Below, piece by piece: positions 1 to 7,985 of a DNA stretch of 21,474 nt. Position numbers and translations under genes: made by a program. Position 1 is the stretch's first letter. The number at the start of each line of letters is the position of its first letter. The notes under the pieces were generated by a model. It had not been told where the DNA came from, did no database searches, and saw only the letters and a program-made list of their open reading frames with translations. This stretch comes from a virus: the IMG/VR virus record IMGVR_UViG_3300009180_000256, positions 1 through 21,474 of that record, one strand, 5' to 3'.

Positions 1-108
1 AGGGCCGGGGGCGGGACCCGGAGGAGGCACAGGAGTAGGGCCGGGGGCGGGACCCGGAGGAGGCACAGGAGTAGGGCCGGGGGCGGGACCCGGAGGAGGC
101 ACAGGAGC
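1..108. repeat. Three tandem 36-bp direct repeats coding for a proline-rich linker
   Basis: Copies lie at 1-36, 37-72 and 73-108. They are identical except for the last base of the third copy (t to c). Each encodes 12 residues of the form PVPPPGPAPGPT on the minus strand, so copy-number change keeps the frame. A degenerate fourth unit (PVPPEAPPGEPA, residues 409-420) lies just to the right. The array may continue beyond the window. Confidence 0.9.
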
Positions 109-1362
109 GGGCTCTCCCGGAGGGGCCTCTGGGGGAACAGGGGAAGGACCTTCGCCTACTCCCGTCCCCGTGGTTTCCTGCTTCTTCTTGAAGAAATAGT
201 CGTCTGGGTGGATGCCTCCAGACGTGATCATGCCAAGGTCGCCGACCGGAACCTTGTCGATGTCCTCGTCGGTCCAACCAAGGTTGTAGAGGTCGTCGCG
301 GTACTCGTCCCGCTTCTTGGCGGTCTCTTCGTCTTCGACGGTCTTCCCGACAGGGATATCCGGCTTCGTGCCGTCAGGGGCGGTAGGTCCTTGGTCCGTG
401 GTCGGCTGACCGCCTGACACAACATCGCTGACGCCCTTCACTGGACCGCCAATGATCGCTCCACGGATGGAGCTATCAAGGATCTTGGTCCAGTTTTCAG
501 ACGTGAAGAATTCGATGTTGTTGTCCACAATGGACGCCGCCGCTTGGTTGACGGCCTCCTGCGCACCCTCAGTGAGACCCTCCGCAGCAGCGCCGCCCGC
601 AAAGCCAAGGCCGAACCGCTTGGCGATGCTTTGGCCGACTGCCTCTTGCGCGGCTTTGCCACCCACGGACTTGAGAACTCCGCCCATGCCCGCCCTCTCA
701 AGGGCTGCATTGACACCACCCGCAACAAGAGAGGCACCGAGTTGGGGCTTGCCCGTTTTCTCCAAAAGGGTCTGGTAGCTCTCGCCAAATGCCAAACCAA
801 ACCCCGCAAGGATGCCGCCTACCGCGCCACCGACGGCAGTTCCTACACCGGGGACAACAGATCCTATGGCCGCGCCAGTGGCTACGCCAGCAAGCCTCCC
901 AGCAGCCATTGCTGCCCACGGAGCAATTACGCTTGGAACGCTTTCAGCAAAGTATCCGGCAGCGGACCCCGGTCCGGTGACGCTACGGTAGTCCTCGTAC
1001 TGAGTGGGGTACTTCTTTTCAAGCTCGCGGGCAGTGTCCATAGCTTCCTTGCGCTGGCGCTCGGCATAGCCCTGCGCACCCAAGAAGTCTGACACGCCTT
1101 GCGGTGCATAGTCCGCAATGCCCTGCGCAATAGCCCCGGGGATCACATCCGCGAACGTGCTGCCCATCTGACCGAACTGCTTCTTGGCCGAGTCCATGAA
1201 GAGACTGCCAATGCCGCGCTCGGGCTTCGGCTTCTTGGACTCTAGGTACTGAGGGAAAGCAACATTCTCGGCATAGCTAAGGATGTCCTGTTGCTTTGCA
1301 TCAGGGGGACCTTCAATTTGCAAGATGGTGCCGTTAGGTGCTTGGACCTCATAGACAGCCAT
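1..1362 (-). CDS. Large internal virion / ejection-type protein, partial (C-terminus off the window)
   Basis: This reading frame opens with ATG at 1362 after an AGAGGCG ribosome site and stays open for 454 codons to the left edge, so the C-terminus is missing. Residues 1-35 (MAVYEVQAPNGTILQIEG) resemble the short 'YEV.APDG' N-terminal domain that I associate with large internal virion proteins of environmental podoviruses. Residues 142-192 are a glycine/alanine-rich hydrophobic stretch with glycine-zipper spacing, which could insert in a membrane. Residues 260-273 (AEGLTEGAQEAVNQ) match a helix seen in giant phage proteins. From about residue 405 the chain becomes a proline-rich linker, with an exact 12-residue repeat (PVPPPGPAPGPT) from residue 421. 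A catalytic domain may follow outside the window. It is the last of four similar genes. The ejection role is inferred from position and composition, not from a diagnostic domain. Confidence 0.8.
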   Translation of the reverse strand, partial: MAVYEVQAPNGTILQIEGPPDAKQQDILSYAENVAFPQYLESKKPKPERGIGSLFMDSAKKQFGQMGSTFADVIPGAIAQGIADYAPQGVSDFLGAQGYAERQRKEAMDTARELEKKYPTQYEDYRSVTGPGSAAGYFAESVPSVIAPWAAMAAGRLAGVATGAAIGSVVPGVGTAVGGAVGGILAGFGLAFGESYQTLLEKTGKPQLGASLVAGGVNAALERAGMGGVLKSVGGKAAQEAVGQSIAKRFGLGFAGGAAAEGLTEGAQEAVNQAAASIVDNNIEFFTSENWTKILDSSIRGAIIGGPVKGVSDVVSGGQPTTDQGPTAPDGTKPDIPVGKTVEDEETAKKRDEYRDDLYNLGWTDEDIDKVPVGDLGMITSGGIHPDDYFFKKKQETTGTGVGEGPSPVPPEAPPGEPAPVPPPGPAPGPTPVPPPGPAPGPTPVPPPGPAPGP

Positions 1363-1383
1363 TGGCTACGCCTCTTTATCTGA

Positions 1384-2634
1384 TTAAGGTTTGACGCCAA
1401 GAAGTTTGAACTGAGACCCAGAACTTCCCCCCACACCGATCCGAAGGAGTTCCTCCTGAGCCCGTTGGGCTTTTTCTGGGGTAATGCCAGACAACGGATC
1501 TCGTCCTGCCTTGAGGTACTCTTCGAGAGCCGAGGCACGGAGCTTAAGTTGCTGTTCCTCGAAGCCCTTACGAACAGCCTCTTGGTACTTCTCCGGAGGA
1601 TCTCCGGCCTTCCATCCGCCAAGGGCAGCATACGTACGTATGGTCTCCGGATCCTTATTGAGCTGCATCTTGGCAATGTTGAACTGCTGGTTAAGCTGAT
1701 CCCGCTGGAGATCCTCACGGCGAAGATCAGACTCGCTCTCACGACGAGCCTTTTCAGCAGCCTGAAATGAGCGAATACCCTCAAGACCACCTTCACCGAT
1801 ACCACCGGCAAGGGTTCTGCTTTTGCTGGCCATCATGCCGAGGCCTGCCGCAAGGATACCCATCCACTTGTTCTCTTCGCGCTGCTTGATGGACTCTTCC
1901 TTACGCGAAGAAAGCTGGGCCTCCTTCTGCTCGCGACGCGCCCGGATGCTCTCAAGCGTAAGCTCCATTTCAGTTGGGGGCTTAGGAGGAGGGGTATAGG
2001 CCGTTCCCTCGTCAATAGCCTTCAACTGAGCTGGCGGCATCGCGTTAACGGATTTGTCCAACGCGGACAGTTCGCCCTTGGTCATAAATTGATTGGTGGC
2101 CTCGTCATAAAAACCGGGGGGCACCTCTCGACCTTGGGTAATAGCTTGGGCAGCATCGCGAAGACGCTTGTCCTCCTGCACCTTACGCATGGTCTCCGCT
2201 GCATACTCTTCGGCTTTCCTTTTCCGCTCATCGTATTCGCCGGAAGGAAGCCTGAAGTAATCAACGATGCCGGGTTTGGGGGGAGCGTTCTGGGACCTAT
2301 CTTGGTACGTCTTACGGCTCTCTCCAATGGTTGAAAGAATAGAGGAGGGGCCTCCAACAAAGTCCTCGTAGAAACGGCTGTTAGACGTTTGAGCAGGGGC
2401 CGCAGGCCGAGGAGCAACAACGTCGCCGCCATCATCAAAGTGCGCTATGCCATTGATTACTTCGCCGCCGCGCTTGTACGCGCCAGCCTGTGGCATAGGC
2501 ACCGTAGGCGCAAACATGTTCTTCAGTTCTTGCGCGTTCTGGTCCGGCGTGGTTATGGATCCAAGGCCGACAGAGACGTCAAGAGGAGACGACCGCTGAA
2601 ACATGGGACGGTTAAGGACGGAGTTGTTATCCAT
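1384..2634 (-). CDS. Internal virion (ejection-type) protein with GG-V motifs and coiled coil
   Basis: This is a 416-aa protein that I do not recognise as a named family, but it resembles internal virion proteins of environmental podophages. Residues 53-59 (YKRGGEV) and 65-72 (HFDDGGDV) form a paired motif that I have seen near the N-terminus of such proteins. Residues 138-165 and 225-255 are highly charged and probably helical or coiled-coil. Residues 257-270 (WMGILAAGLGMMAS) are hydrophobic, and a glycine-rich turn and another charged helix (about 290-330) follow. The start at 2634 lies three bases after the stop of the preceding gene, so coupled translation is likely. No enzyme motif is visible. 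Involvement in genome delivery is inferred from its place between similar proteins downstream of the nozzle and fibre genes. Confidence 0.8.
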   Translation of the reverse strand: MDNNSVLNRPMFQRSSPLDVSVGLGSITTPDQNAQELKNMFAPTVPMPQAGAYKRGGEVINGIAHFDDGGDVVAPRPAAPAQTSNSRFYEDFVGGPSSILSTIGESRKTYQDRSQNAPPKPGIVDYFRLPSGEYDERKRKAEEYAAETMRKVQEDKRLRDAAQAITQGREVPPGFYDEATNQFMTKGELSALDKSVNAMPPAQLKAIDEGTAYTPPPKPPTEMELTLESIRARREQKEAQLSSRKEESIKQREENKWMGILAAGLGMMASKSRTLAGGIGEGGLEGIRSFQAAEKARRESESDLRREDLQRDQLNQQFNIAKMQLNKDPETIRTYAALGGWKAGDPPEKYQEAVRKGFEEQQLKLRASALEEYLKAGRDPLSGITPEKAQRAQEELLRIGVGGSSGSQFKLLGVKP

Positions 2635-2637
2635 GAC

Positions 2638-3747
2638 TTATGGTTTCCCCATCAAGTTATAAGCAGCAAGCGCAGTGGTCCCAAGACCAGCCGCCTGTGA
2701 GGCGATTGAAGCGGACGGAGCAGCGGTTTGACTGATCGTCTGCTGCGAAGAAGGCGCGCCCTTGTAGATATCGGAGAGGAACGAGACGCGCTGATACGGC
2801 TCGTAGGTCTGGGCAATCTTGGTCTGGCGAACGGCGTCAAGCTCCTTCTGCTGCTGGGCCTGCTGCTTTTCGCCGAGGTTGTAGAGGAACGACACGTCGC
2901 CCTGCTGAAGACCAGACTGCTGCTGTCCAAGGGCTGCGGTCGCCGTACCAAGTGACGCGATACCGGCTGCGCTAGACCCCTGAAGCTGGCCCGCTGAAGT
3001 AGCGGCATTAACACCCATGTTACCAGCAGCAAGACTTGTGTCGGCAATGTTTTTACCGACACCCAAAAGAAGGTTTCCCGCAGACTGCGAACGCTGCTGC
3101 TGCTGTTGGAAAGCATCCATGGATGCCTTCTGCGCCTGCGCGTAGTTGTTGTAGTAGTCCTCAAAGATCTTCTTTGACTGCACTTCAGCAAGGTTACGGC
3201 CAAGCTCTGCCTGCTGGACACCAAAGCGGCTACCACCAAAAGCCCCAGCCTTAGAAGCATTAGCGGCAGTTGCCAGAGACTGTATCTGCGCCTGCCGATT
3301 CATCTCGGCAATAGCGTTCTCAGTAACATTCTTCTGATACGGGTTCATGTAGGACGTAACGGAGTTGGGGTCGTACGACTTTGCCCCAGCCGTCCCGTAA
3401 AGGGCGGCAGCTTCCCCGTAGTCCGTTGCAGCACCGGTCGCGCCAGAACCGTATTTCCCAGCCTCCGACATAGCAGCAAGGCCGTATTGCGGGAGACCGC
3501 CATAGCCCTCTGCCGAATTGGCATAGGCAGCGTTGGCTGACTCCATGTACGGCTGATACGACCCAATCCCCAAGCCAGCCATCTTGATGGCTTCTTGCTG
3601 CTGGGGAGTCATCCCGGCAATTTGATACGGAGGGACGTCTATCGGCTTGTCGGCAAGCTGTTTCGATAAGTCGAGAAGGCCCTTCTTGTAGGCCTCAATG
3701 TCTGGAGATTCCCGGACGATTTGTTCCTGTATTGTCGTGTCGACCAT
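2638..3747 (-). CDS. Alanine/glutamine-rich internal virion (ejection-type) protein
   Basis: This 369-aa protein is rich in Ala, Gly, Gln and Ser and has no signal peptide. The N-terminus contains an 'IAGMTPQQQEAI' segment (43-54). The centre carries SYMNPYQKNV (132-141) followed by helical NRQAQIQ and the motif GAFGGSRFGV (168-177). I recognise this combination from a common family of podophage virion proteins that resemble DNA-ejection proteins. The C-terminal half is mostly predicted helix with glutamine runs (about 214-219), consistent with a protein that refolds or passes through a narrow channel. It follows the 516-aa gene by two bases and precedes the 416-aa gene by three, so the set is probably co-translated. 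The function is inferred from family resemblance and position. Confidence 0.82.
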   Translation of the reverse strand: MVDTTIQEQIVRESPDIEAYKKGLLDLSKQLADKPIDVPPYQIAGMTPQQQEAIKMAGLGIGSYQPYMESANAAYANSAEGYGGLPQYGLAAMSEAGKYGSGATGAATDYGEAAALYGTAGAKSYDPNSVTSYMNPYQKNVTENAIAEMNRQAQIQSLATAANASKAGAFGGSRFGVQQAELGRNLAEVQSKKIFEDYYNNYAQAQKASMDAFQQQQQRSQSAGNLLLGVGKNIADTSLAAGNMGVNAATSAGQLQGSSAAGIASLGTATAALGQQQSGLQQGDVSFLYNLGEKQQAQQQKELDAVRQTKIAQTYEPYQRVSFLSDIYKGAPSSQQTISQTAAPSASIASQAAGLGTTALAAYNLMGKP

Positions 3748-3749
3748 GA

Positions 3750-5300
3750 TTATGCCATCCGTTCAAATTTGTGCATAAGGTCATACATCTTCTTTGCACC
3801 GGCCTTACGGTTGCCGCCCCCTGCTCCACGAACAGCGGCGGCTGTCATCACGAACTCGCCGTCACTGAGACGGGCGGGGATGGAGTCACTGGTCCCGGTC
3901 CCCGGTCCATTTATGGGTCCACCAACCCTAGCGTTCATTACACCACCGCCCGGGAACTGATCGTACCTGAACCCCGTAGGCGAGGTCAGATAACCACCGA
4001 CAGGGGAGACCTGAGTGGGTCCAGAAGTGTACCGAGGCCGGAAGTTTTTAATGTCAAAAGCATACCTAGCGGGATCAGCTTTGATGAGGTCATCGCTTGT
4101 GGTCTTGCTGACCAGAGAGGGCTGGGGATTTTCTTTTTCCGAGTTGCTGAGAGCAAGAAGACCCGCCCCACCCGCAATCAACAGAGGCAACTTGTAGTCA
4201 TTAAAAAAACCCTTAGCAGAGTTCATCAAACTGCCGATGCCGCCAGAGGACGAGGCGCTTACCGTAGGTGCAACCCCGGTAGCAGCGTTTCCGGAGGTTT
4301 GCGCTGCTGCCAGCGCGGCGGCTTCCTCTGCCCCCGGCCTAGCGACGGGCATTGGTATATCCTTGGTCCACTCGGCCGCAGCCGACTCGGGTCCTATTCC
4401 GGCAGCGGACGATGCGGCATCACCAGTGAGGTTGCCGCTAAGGAACCCGCTAGTTCCGGGGATATTCTTACTGATCCAATCCCCAAGCGGGGATGAAGCC
4501 GGACCGCTGCCGAAGAGGCTCCCTCCAGCAAAAGCATTTTCAGTGAAGCTTCCCGAACCAGTAAATCCAGCCGAGATACCGGACATTGCCCCGCCAATTA
4601 GGGCGCTTTTAAGAGCGTCGGCGGGCTTGGCCCCGGACAAAAGGGATACCGCCCCACTTGAGATAGCGCCAGCGGCAATCGGCCCGACGAAGGGGGTGAG
4701 GATAACGCTGCCAAGGATCGTTCCGACTGTCTTGAGGATCGATCCAAACAAGCCGAACTCTAGAAGCCCTGTCTTCGGGTTTACCGTACCGCTACCACCC
4801 ATGCGCTTGAGCATGGTCATTTCAAAAGGGGTAACGTGCGCAAGAGTAGTATCGCCGTTCCGACCCGCTGCCGAGACCCTGTTGGCTGCCTCCTTCAAGG
4901 AAACAATTCCGCCCTCGGCGTAGCCGCGTTCCCCGCTCTTCTTCAGAAGAGTCTGCCCTATCAGGGCTCTAGCGATGGCGACAAACCGGGGGTCGTAATC
5001 CTTGGGGACGTCTTCCGTATCGAAAGCTCCGGAAGAAACCAACTGCTGTATAAGTTCAGGATACTGGTCTTGGTTTTTCTCAAGATAGGCAAGAAGCCTA
5101 TCGAGGGACAGAAGCTGGTCCTTGGACATTGCCTCAAGGTCAGCCATACCATTCTTGACAACTTCGCGTTGTTGGGGCGATAGGCGTCCAAAAACATCGG
5201 CGATTGACGAGGAAAGACCCGGCAAGTCCTCCGCCTTGAACGGGGACTTTGCCAAATCCTTTGCGAAAGAGGGTTCTTGGAGAAGCTGTTCGCCCTTCAT
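3750..5300 (-). CDS. Large virion protein with GGSGTVNP and SDSIPARLS motifs
   Basis: This 516-aa protein has a helical, charged N-terminal third (1-120). GYAEGGIV (126-133) follows, then LAHVTPFE and GGSGTVNPKTG (153-177), a motif combination recurrent in environmental phage virion proteins. Residues 184-245 are hydrophobic and glycine-rich, with at least one probable membrane-active segment (ILTPFVGPIAAGAISSGAV), and a second hydrophobic patch (LPLLIAGGAGLLAL) lies near residue 370. The C-terminus has GPGTGTSDSIPARLSDGEFV (465-484), a motif widespread in phage tail and internal proteins, followed by a basic helix. The start at 5300 has a modest AGGA site. It is the first of four tightly spaced ejection-type genes. 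Delivery of the genome across the envelope is inferred; no lytic enzyme motif is seen. Confidence 0.82.
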   Translation of the reverse strand: MKGEQLLQEPSFAKDLAKSPFKAEDLPGLSSSIADVFGRLSPQQREVVKNGMADLEAMSKDQLLSLDRLLAYLEKNQDQYPELIQQLVSSGAFDTEDVPKDYDPRFVAIARALIGQTLLKKSGERGYAEGGIVSLKEAANRVSAAGRNGDTTLAHVTPFEMTMLKRMGGSGTVNPKTGLLEFGLFGSILKTVGTILGSVILTPFVGPIAAGAISSGAVSLLSGAKPADALKSALIGGAMSGISAGFTGSGSFTENAFAGGSLFGSGPASSPLGDWISKNIPGTSGFLSGNLTGDAASSAAGIGPESAAAEWTKDIPMPVARPGAEEAAALAAAQTSGNAATGVAPTVSASSSGGIGSLMNSAKGFFNDYKLPLLIAGGAGLLALSNSEKENPQPSLVSKTTSDDLIKADPARYAFDIKNFRPRYTSGPTQVSPVGGYLTSPTGFRYDQFPGGGVMNARVGGPINGPGTGTSDSIPARLSDGEFVMTAAAVRGAGGGNRKAGAKKMYDLMHKFERMA

Positions 5301-5361
5301 GGACTTTTCCTATGGACGTGTCACGGGGAAATTTACCCTGACGGAGCCTTGAATACAAGCT

Positions 5362-5655
5362 TTAGGTTGTCACCCTGACGGTACCGACGGACCCAGTAGC
5401 AGAAAAACCCTTGACGTAGGGGGCGTAGGGTAGGGACACTCGCAAGACACCGTTAACTTGAAAGATGGTGCCTACCTCAAGGCCGTAGTCGTTACTAGCC
5501 AAGTTAGTCAAGACGATGGTGGTCTGACGACCTTCGCCAACGGCGCGAATATAGGTAACAAGGGAGACCAAGGCGCGAACAAGGTCCGAAAAGTACTTGA
5601 CGTCGTACTGGCTTGGCGGCCGCGAAAAGACCGGGGGAATAAGGCGAACATCCAT
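5362..5655 (-). CDS. Nozzle-adjacent small virion protein ending in a fibre-like SATGSVGT motif
   Basis: This 97-aa protein opens with LIPPVFSRPPSQYDVKYF, has a helical middle (LVRALVSLVTYIRAVGEG) and then a strand-rich half (TIVLTNLASNDYGLEVGT). It resembles a small family that commonly sits beside nozzle-type proteins in environmental phages; I know of no established function. The last 14 residues (about [14 protein letters not shown]) match the repeat unit found 13 times in the 985-aa fibre of this window. Its ATG overlaps the stop of the 616-aa nozzle gene as TAATG, so translation is probably coupled and the two products may act together. A trimerisation, capping or fibre-attachment role would fit, but that is inference. 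Confidence 0.8.
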   Translation of the reverse strand: MDVRLIPPVFSRPPSQYDVKYFSDLVRALVSLVTYIRAVGEGRQTTIVLTNLASNDYGLEVGTIFQVNGVLRVSLPYAPYVKGFSATGSVGTVRVTT

Positions 5656-7505
5656 TAGCGCCTCCCGTCCGTCTGTATCTCAAGGCGGGGGGAACCAAGT
5701 ATCCACTTGGTTCCGACACGGTTGCTCTCGATGCGGAATACCACGGATCGACCCCGGAGGCGAATAGTTTCAACCTCAGTGTACTGCTCGACGGGGACCA
5801 CGGCAGATCGTGTGGTCGTAGATGACGACACATCCACGTAGTTTGAGCCGGGGTAGTTCTGCGTCTTCAATGTGATGTCCAGACGAGGGTTGTTTGTGGA
5901 GTCGACAAAAGTGACATCCGGGATAATCCTTCGGACAAAGGAGAACTTATCGCCCTCCCCAATATCCGCAGGCGAACTCTCTATGTAGGCGTTCAGCGGG
6001 GAAGCGGGAGTGGTGCTTCCATCGTCGGTCCCGATCTCATGGTTGTATATGTAGTTGTCCGTGCTGGCCGCGAGAGGATATTGTCGAACGCCCCTATCAA
6101 TCCAAGCTGTCCTAGCCAACGCGCCATAGGACCACACCTTCTCCCCGTAATTGTACGTCACGTACAGGTCGTTTTCATCCGACCCGGCGGAGGGATAAAA
6201 CCACGTAACCTCGCTGAACTGGGACGTCACGGCAGCTATGACTTTGTCCGACTGGTTAAAGTTAAAGTTGTTGAAGACGTGGTTGTTCAGGGGGCAAAGA
6301 AGCTGATCGACCTTGCCGGAGTAGACGTAGAAGTTGTTCTGCCCCATCCAAAACACGCTGTCGTCAACGGTAGCAAAGCAGTTGAATCCAATAGCGGTTA
6401 TGCCCGCAGCAAGCTGCTGGATACCGAACGTGTAGGGGGGTCCGACGTACTGGAGAGAATAGGCGGCAGCGTCAGTGAACACCACGATTTCGCGTTTAGT
6501 CTCAACCCCGCGAATGATCCGACTACCCGCTCCAATACGCAGATCGCCTGCGGTATTTGTGGCGCTCGCGCTCCAAAGGAACGGGTCTTCCTGCGAGGAA
6601 AAACGAATAATCAGTGGATCTGGAGAAGTCGCCGAACCGTAGTTTGCCCCGAATGCGATGACATGCCGGTTGGTGTCAGACACCATAACCTGAGTTGCGA
6701 TGTCGGGGGTCTGCGTGTCCGTAGACAACGAGGAAAGCGTAACAGCCCTGCTACTAATACCGGAACCGGCGCTCCAGTAGTAGACGCCGCCGCCTCTGAT
6801 ATTGAAGATGAGGTCCTCGCCGTAGTTGTCCTGAGCCCAAAGGCGAAGCGTATTTACCGCGCTCAAGGTTGCGCCGCTTCCCCATGTACCACGACCCCAC
6901 GTTCCGGCCCCCCAACCTGTTCCACCCACCTGTGTATCAAGGCCAGTGTTGATCTGATACTCGGCGGAAACCGAAGACCCACCGTGCCCCGTGTCAGAGG
7001 CGTTTGGTGTGACAGAAACAGGTATCGTGTAATTGTCTGGGTCGACATAGGTAACTTCGTACTCTTGGTTAAGAACACTTGCCGTTACGTTTCCGCCAAG
7101 ACTTACCGCGCCAGTAAATGTTACAAAATCACCGCTTAAGCAACCGTGCGCAACGTCGTAGACAGCGATTGTCGAGACCCCGGTGGTTGCTGTAAACGGC
7201 CCAGAAAGAGTGGCGGTGCTGCGAATGGGGGTGATGTCGTAATTGCTGCCGCCACGTTCAATGTAGTATTTGAGGTTTGTTCCAAAGCCCAAAAGGTTTG
7301 CGGAGGCCAAGGTTGTCCAGTTTAGAAGGGACCTAGCCGTGCCAAGAAAGGGGCTATTTGCAGCGTACTTCTGCCAGCCACCGATGCTTTGTGGATACCC
7401 GAAGCGAAAACGAACAAGGTTAGACAAGCGCCAGCCGCCCTCGTTCGTATAGCCCGTGACGTCCTTGACGACGCCGGGTCGAAACTGGAGCTTTTGAAAT
7501 GGCAT
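5655..7505 (-). CDS. Tail nozzle / DNA-stabilisation-type protein (beta-propeller predicted)
   Basis: This 616-aa protein opens with PFQKLQFRPGVVKDVTGYTN, EGGW and a VRFRFGYPQSIGGW segment. This is a strongly conserved opening in a large family of podophage tail proteins, probably analogous to P22 gp10, T7 gp12 or SU10-type nozzle proteins that form the short tail tube. Residues about 95-175 contain an inserted beta-rich domain (HGCLSGDFVTFTGAVSLGG, then VLNQEYEV). A tryptophan/glycine segment (GWGAGTWGRGTWG) follows, and then repeated strand units with YYWSAGSG and FWMGQNNFYVYSG, as expected of a propeller. The length suits a nozzle subunit. It sits between the tail chaperone/fibre genes and the ejection genes. 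The family resemblance is strong, while the exact structural analogy is inferred. Confidence 0.85.
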   Translation of the reverse strand: MPFQKLQFRPGVVKDVTGYTNEGGWRLSNLVRFRFGYPQSIGGWQKYAANSPFLGTARSLLNWTTLASANLLGFGTNLKYYIERGGSNYDITPIRSTATLSGPFTATTGVSTIAVYDVAHGCLSGDFVTFTGAVSLGGNVTASVLNQEYEVTYVDPDNYTIPVSVTPNASDTGHGGSSVSAEYQINTGLDTQVGGTGWGAGTWGRGTWGSGATLSAVNTLRLWAQDNYGEDLIFNIRGGGVYYWSAGSGISSRAVTLSSLSTDTQTPDIATQVMVSDTNRHVIAFGANYGSATSPDPLIIRFSSQEDPFLWSASATNTAGDLRIGAGSRIIRGVETKREIVVFTDAAAYSLQYVGPPYTFGIQQLAAGITAIGFNCFATVDDSVFWMGQNNFYVYSGKVDQLLCPLNNHVFNNFNFNQSDKVIAAVTSQFSEVTWFYPSAGSDENDLYVTYNYGEKVWSYGALARTAWIDRGVRQYPLAASTDNYIYNHEIGTDDGSTTPASPLNAYIESSPADIGEGDKFSFVRRIIPDVTFVDSTNNPRLDITLKTQNYPGSNYVDVSSSTTTRSAVVPVEQYTEVETIRLRGRSVVFRIESNRVGTKWILGSPRLEIQTDGRR

Positions 7506-7536
7506 GCCGACCCCTTATACCGGTTGGATGTTAGGG

Positions 7537-7974
7537 TTAGAGGGGCTTTGCGGGCCAGTTTACGTCCCACGGAAACCCGCTTTGAGACGTTATATCACGC
7601 AACGACTGTCGGTAGGTAGCCCACACTTCCTTGTCGCCCGGAGCATCTGCAAGCTGCGTCCAGTCGCACTCAGCAAGGCGGCTGTTGCGGTCGTCACGAA
7701 TTGTCTTGGACCGTTGGGCGTCATACGCGGCCTTGGCCTCGTTGTTCATATCGGACAAGCTGTACTTGGTGAACCACTGACCGTCAATTTGCTCCACGCC
7801 GTCACGGTAGACCGTCTGGTAGCGCCCGGCGGCGGGCTGCGGGCCTTCCAGAACGGGATCAGCGCCAAGGTGGTCTAGGATTTCGACGGTCGTCTGATCC
7901 CATGAAGCGCCCGCTACCGTGCGAAACTCGCTCTCAAACATGACTGCGCCAGTGGCGCGGATGCGGATTTCCAT
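7537..7974 (-). CDS. Phage tail assembly chaperone-like protein (Phage_tail_APC type)
   Basis: This 145-aa protein has a C-terminal domain with RDDRNSRLAECDWTQLADAP, then WATYRQSLRDI and a GFPWDVNWP ending. This pattern is typical of the tail assembly chaperone family (Pfam Phage_tail_APC), often encoded next to tail-fibre genes. Residues 1-70 (EIRIRATGAVMFESEFR) form a variable N-terminal part. It begins 11 bases after the stop of the 962-aa fibre, with a good GGAGA site (AAGGAGAACAGCAATG). It therefore probably helps fold or assemble that fibre. It could alternatively be a small structural component; the name rests on the conserved C-terminal signature. Confidence 0.8.
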   Translation of the reverse strand: MEIRIRATGAVMFESEFRTVAGASWDQTTVEILDHLGADPVLEGPQPAAGRYQTVYRDGVEQIDGQWFTKYSLSDMNNEAKAAYDAQRSKTIRDDRNSRLAECDWTQLADAPGDKEVWATYRQSLRDITSQSGFPWDVNWPAKPL

Positions 7975-7985
7975 TGCTGTTCTCC

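Noticed and set aside
1-108. CRISPR-like array (36-bp direct repeats)
   Set aside because: The copies are directly adjacent with no spacers and encode an in-frame proline-rich repeat.
544-1092. 182-codon plus-strand open frame near the left edge
   Set aside because: It is antisense to the continuous minus-strand frame from 1362 to the window edge, which has clear phage-protein character.
3771-4923. Plus-strand open frames of 241 and 228 codons
   Set aside because: Both are antisense to the 516-aa virion protein, which has conserved motifs; the plus-strand products are unlike any known family.
5301-5361. Possible terminator in the 61-base gap after the 97-aa gene
   Set aside because: Only an interrupted short stem (GTCA-GGG with CCC-TGAC) can be drawn and no T tract follows, so it is not a credible intrinsic terminator.
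6039-7139. 366-codon plus-strand open frame
   Set aside because: It is antisense to the well-supported 616-aa nozzle gene. Its translation is low-quality, with many Arg, Val and Cys and no recognisable domain. It is a shadow of the minus-strand coding frame.
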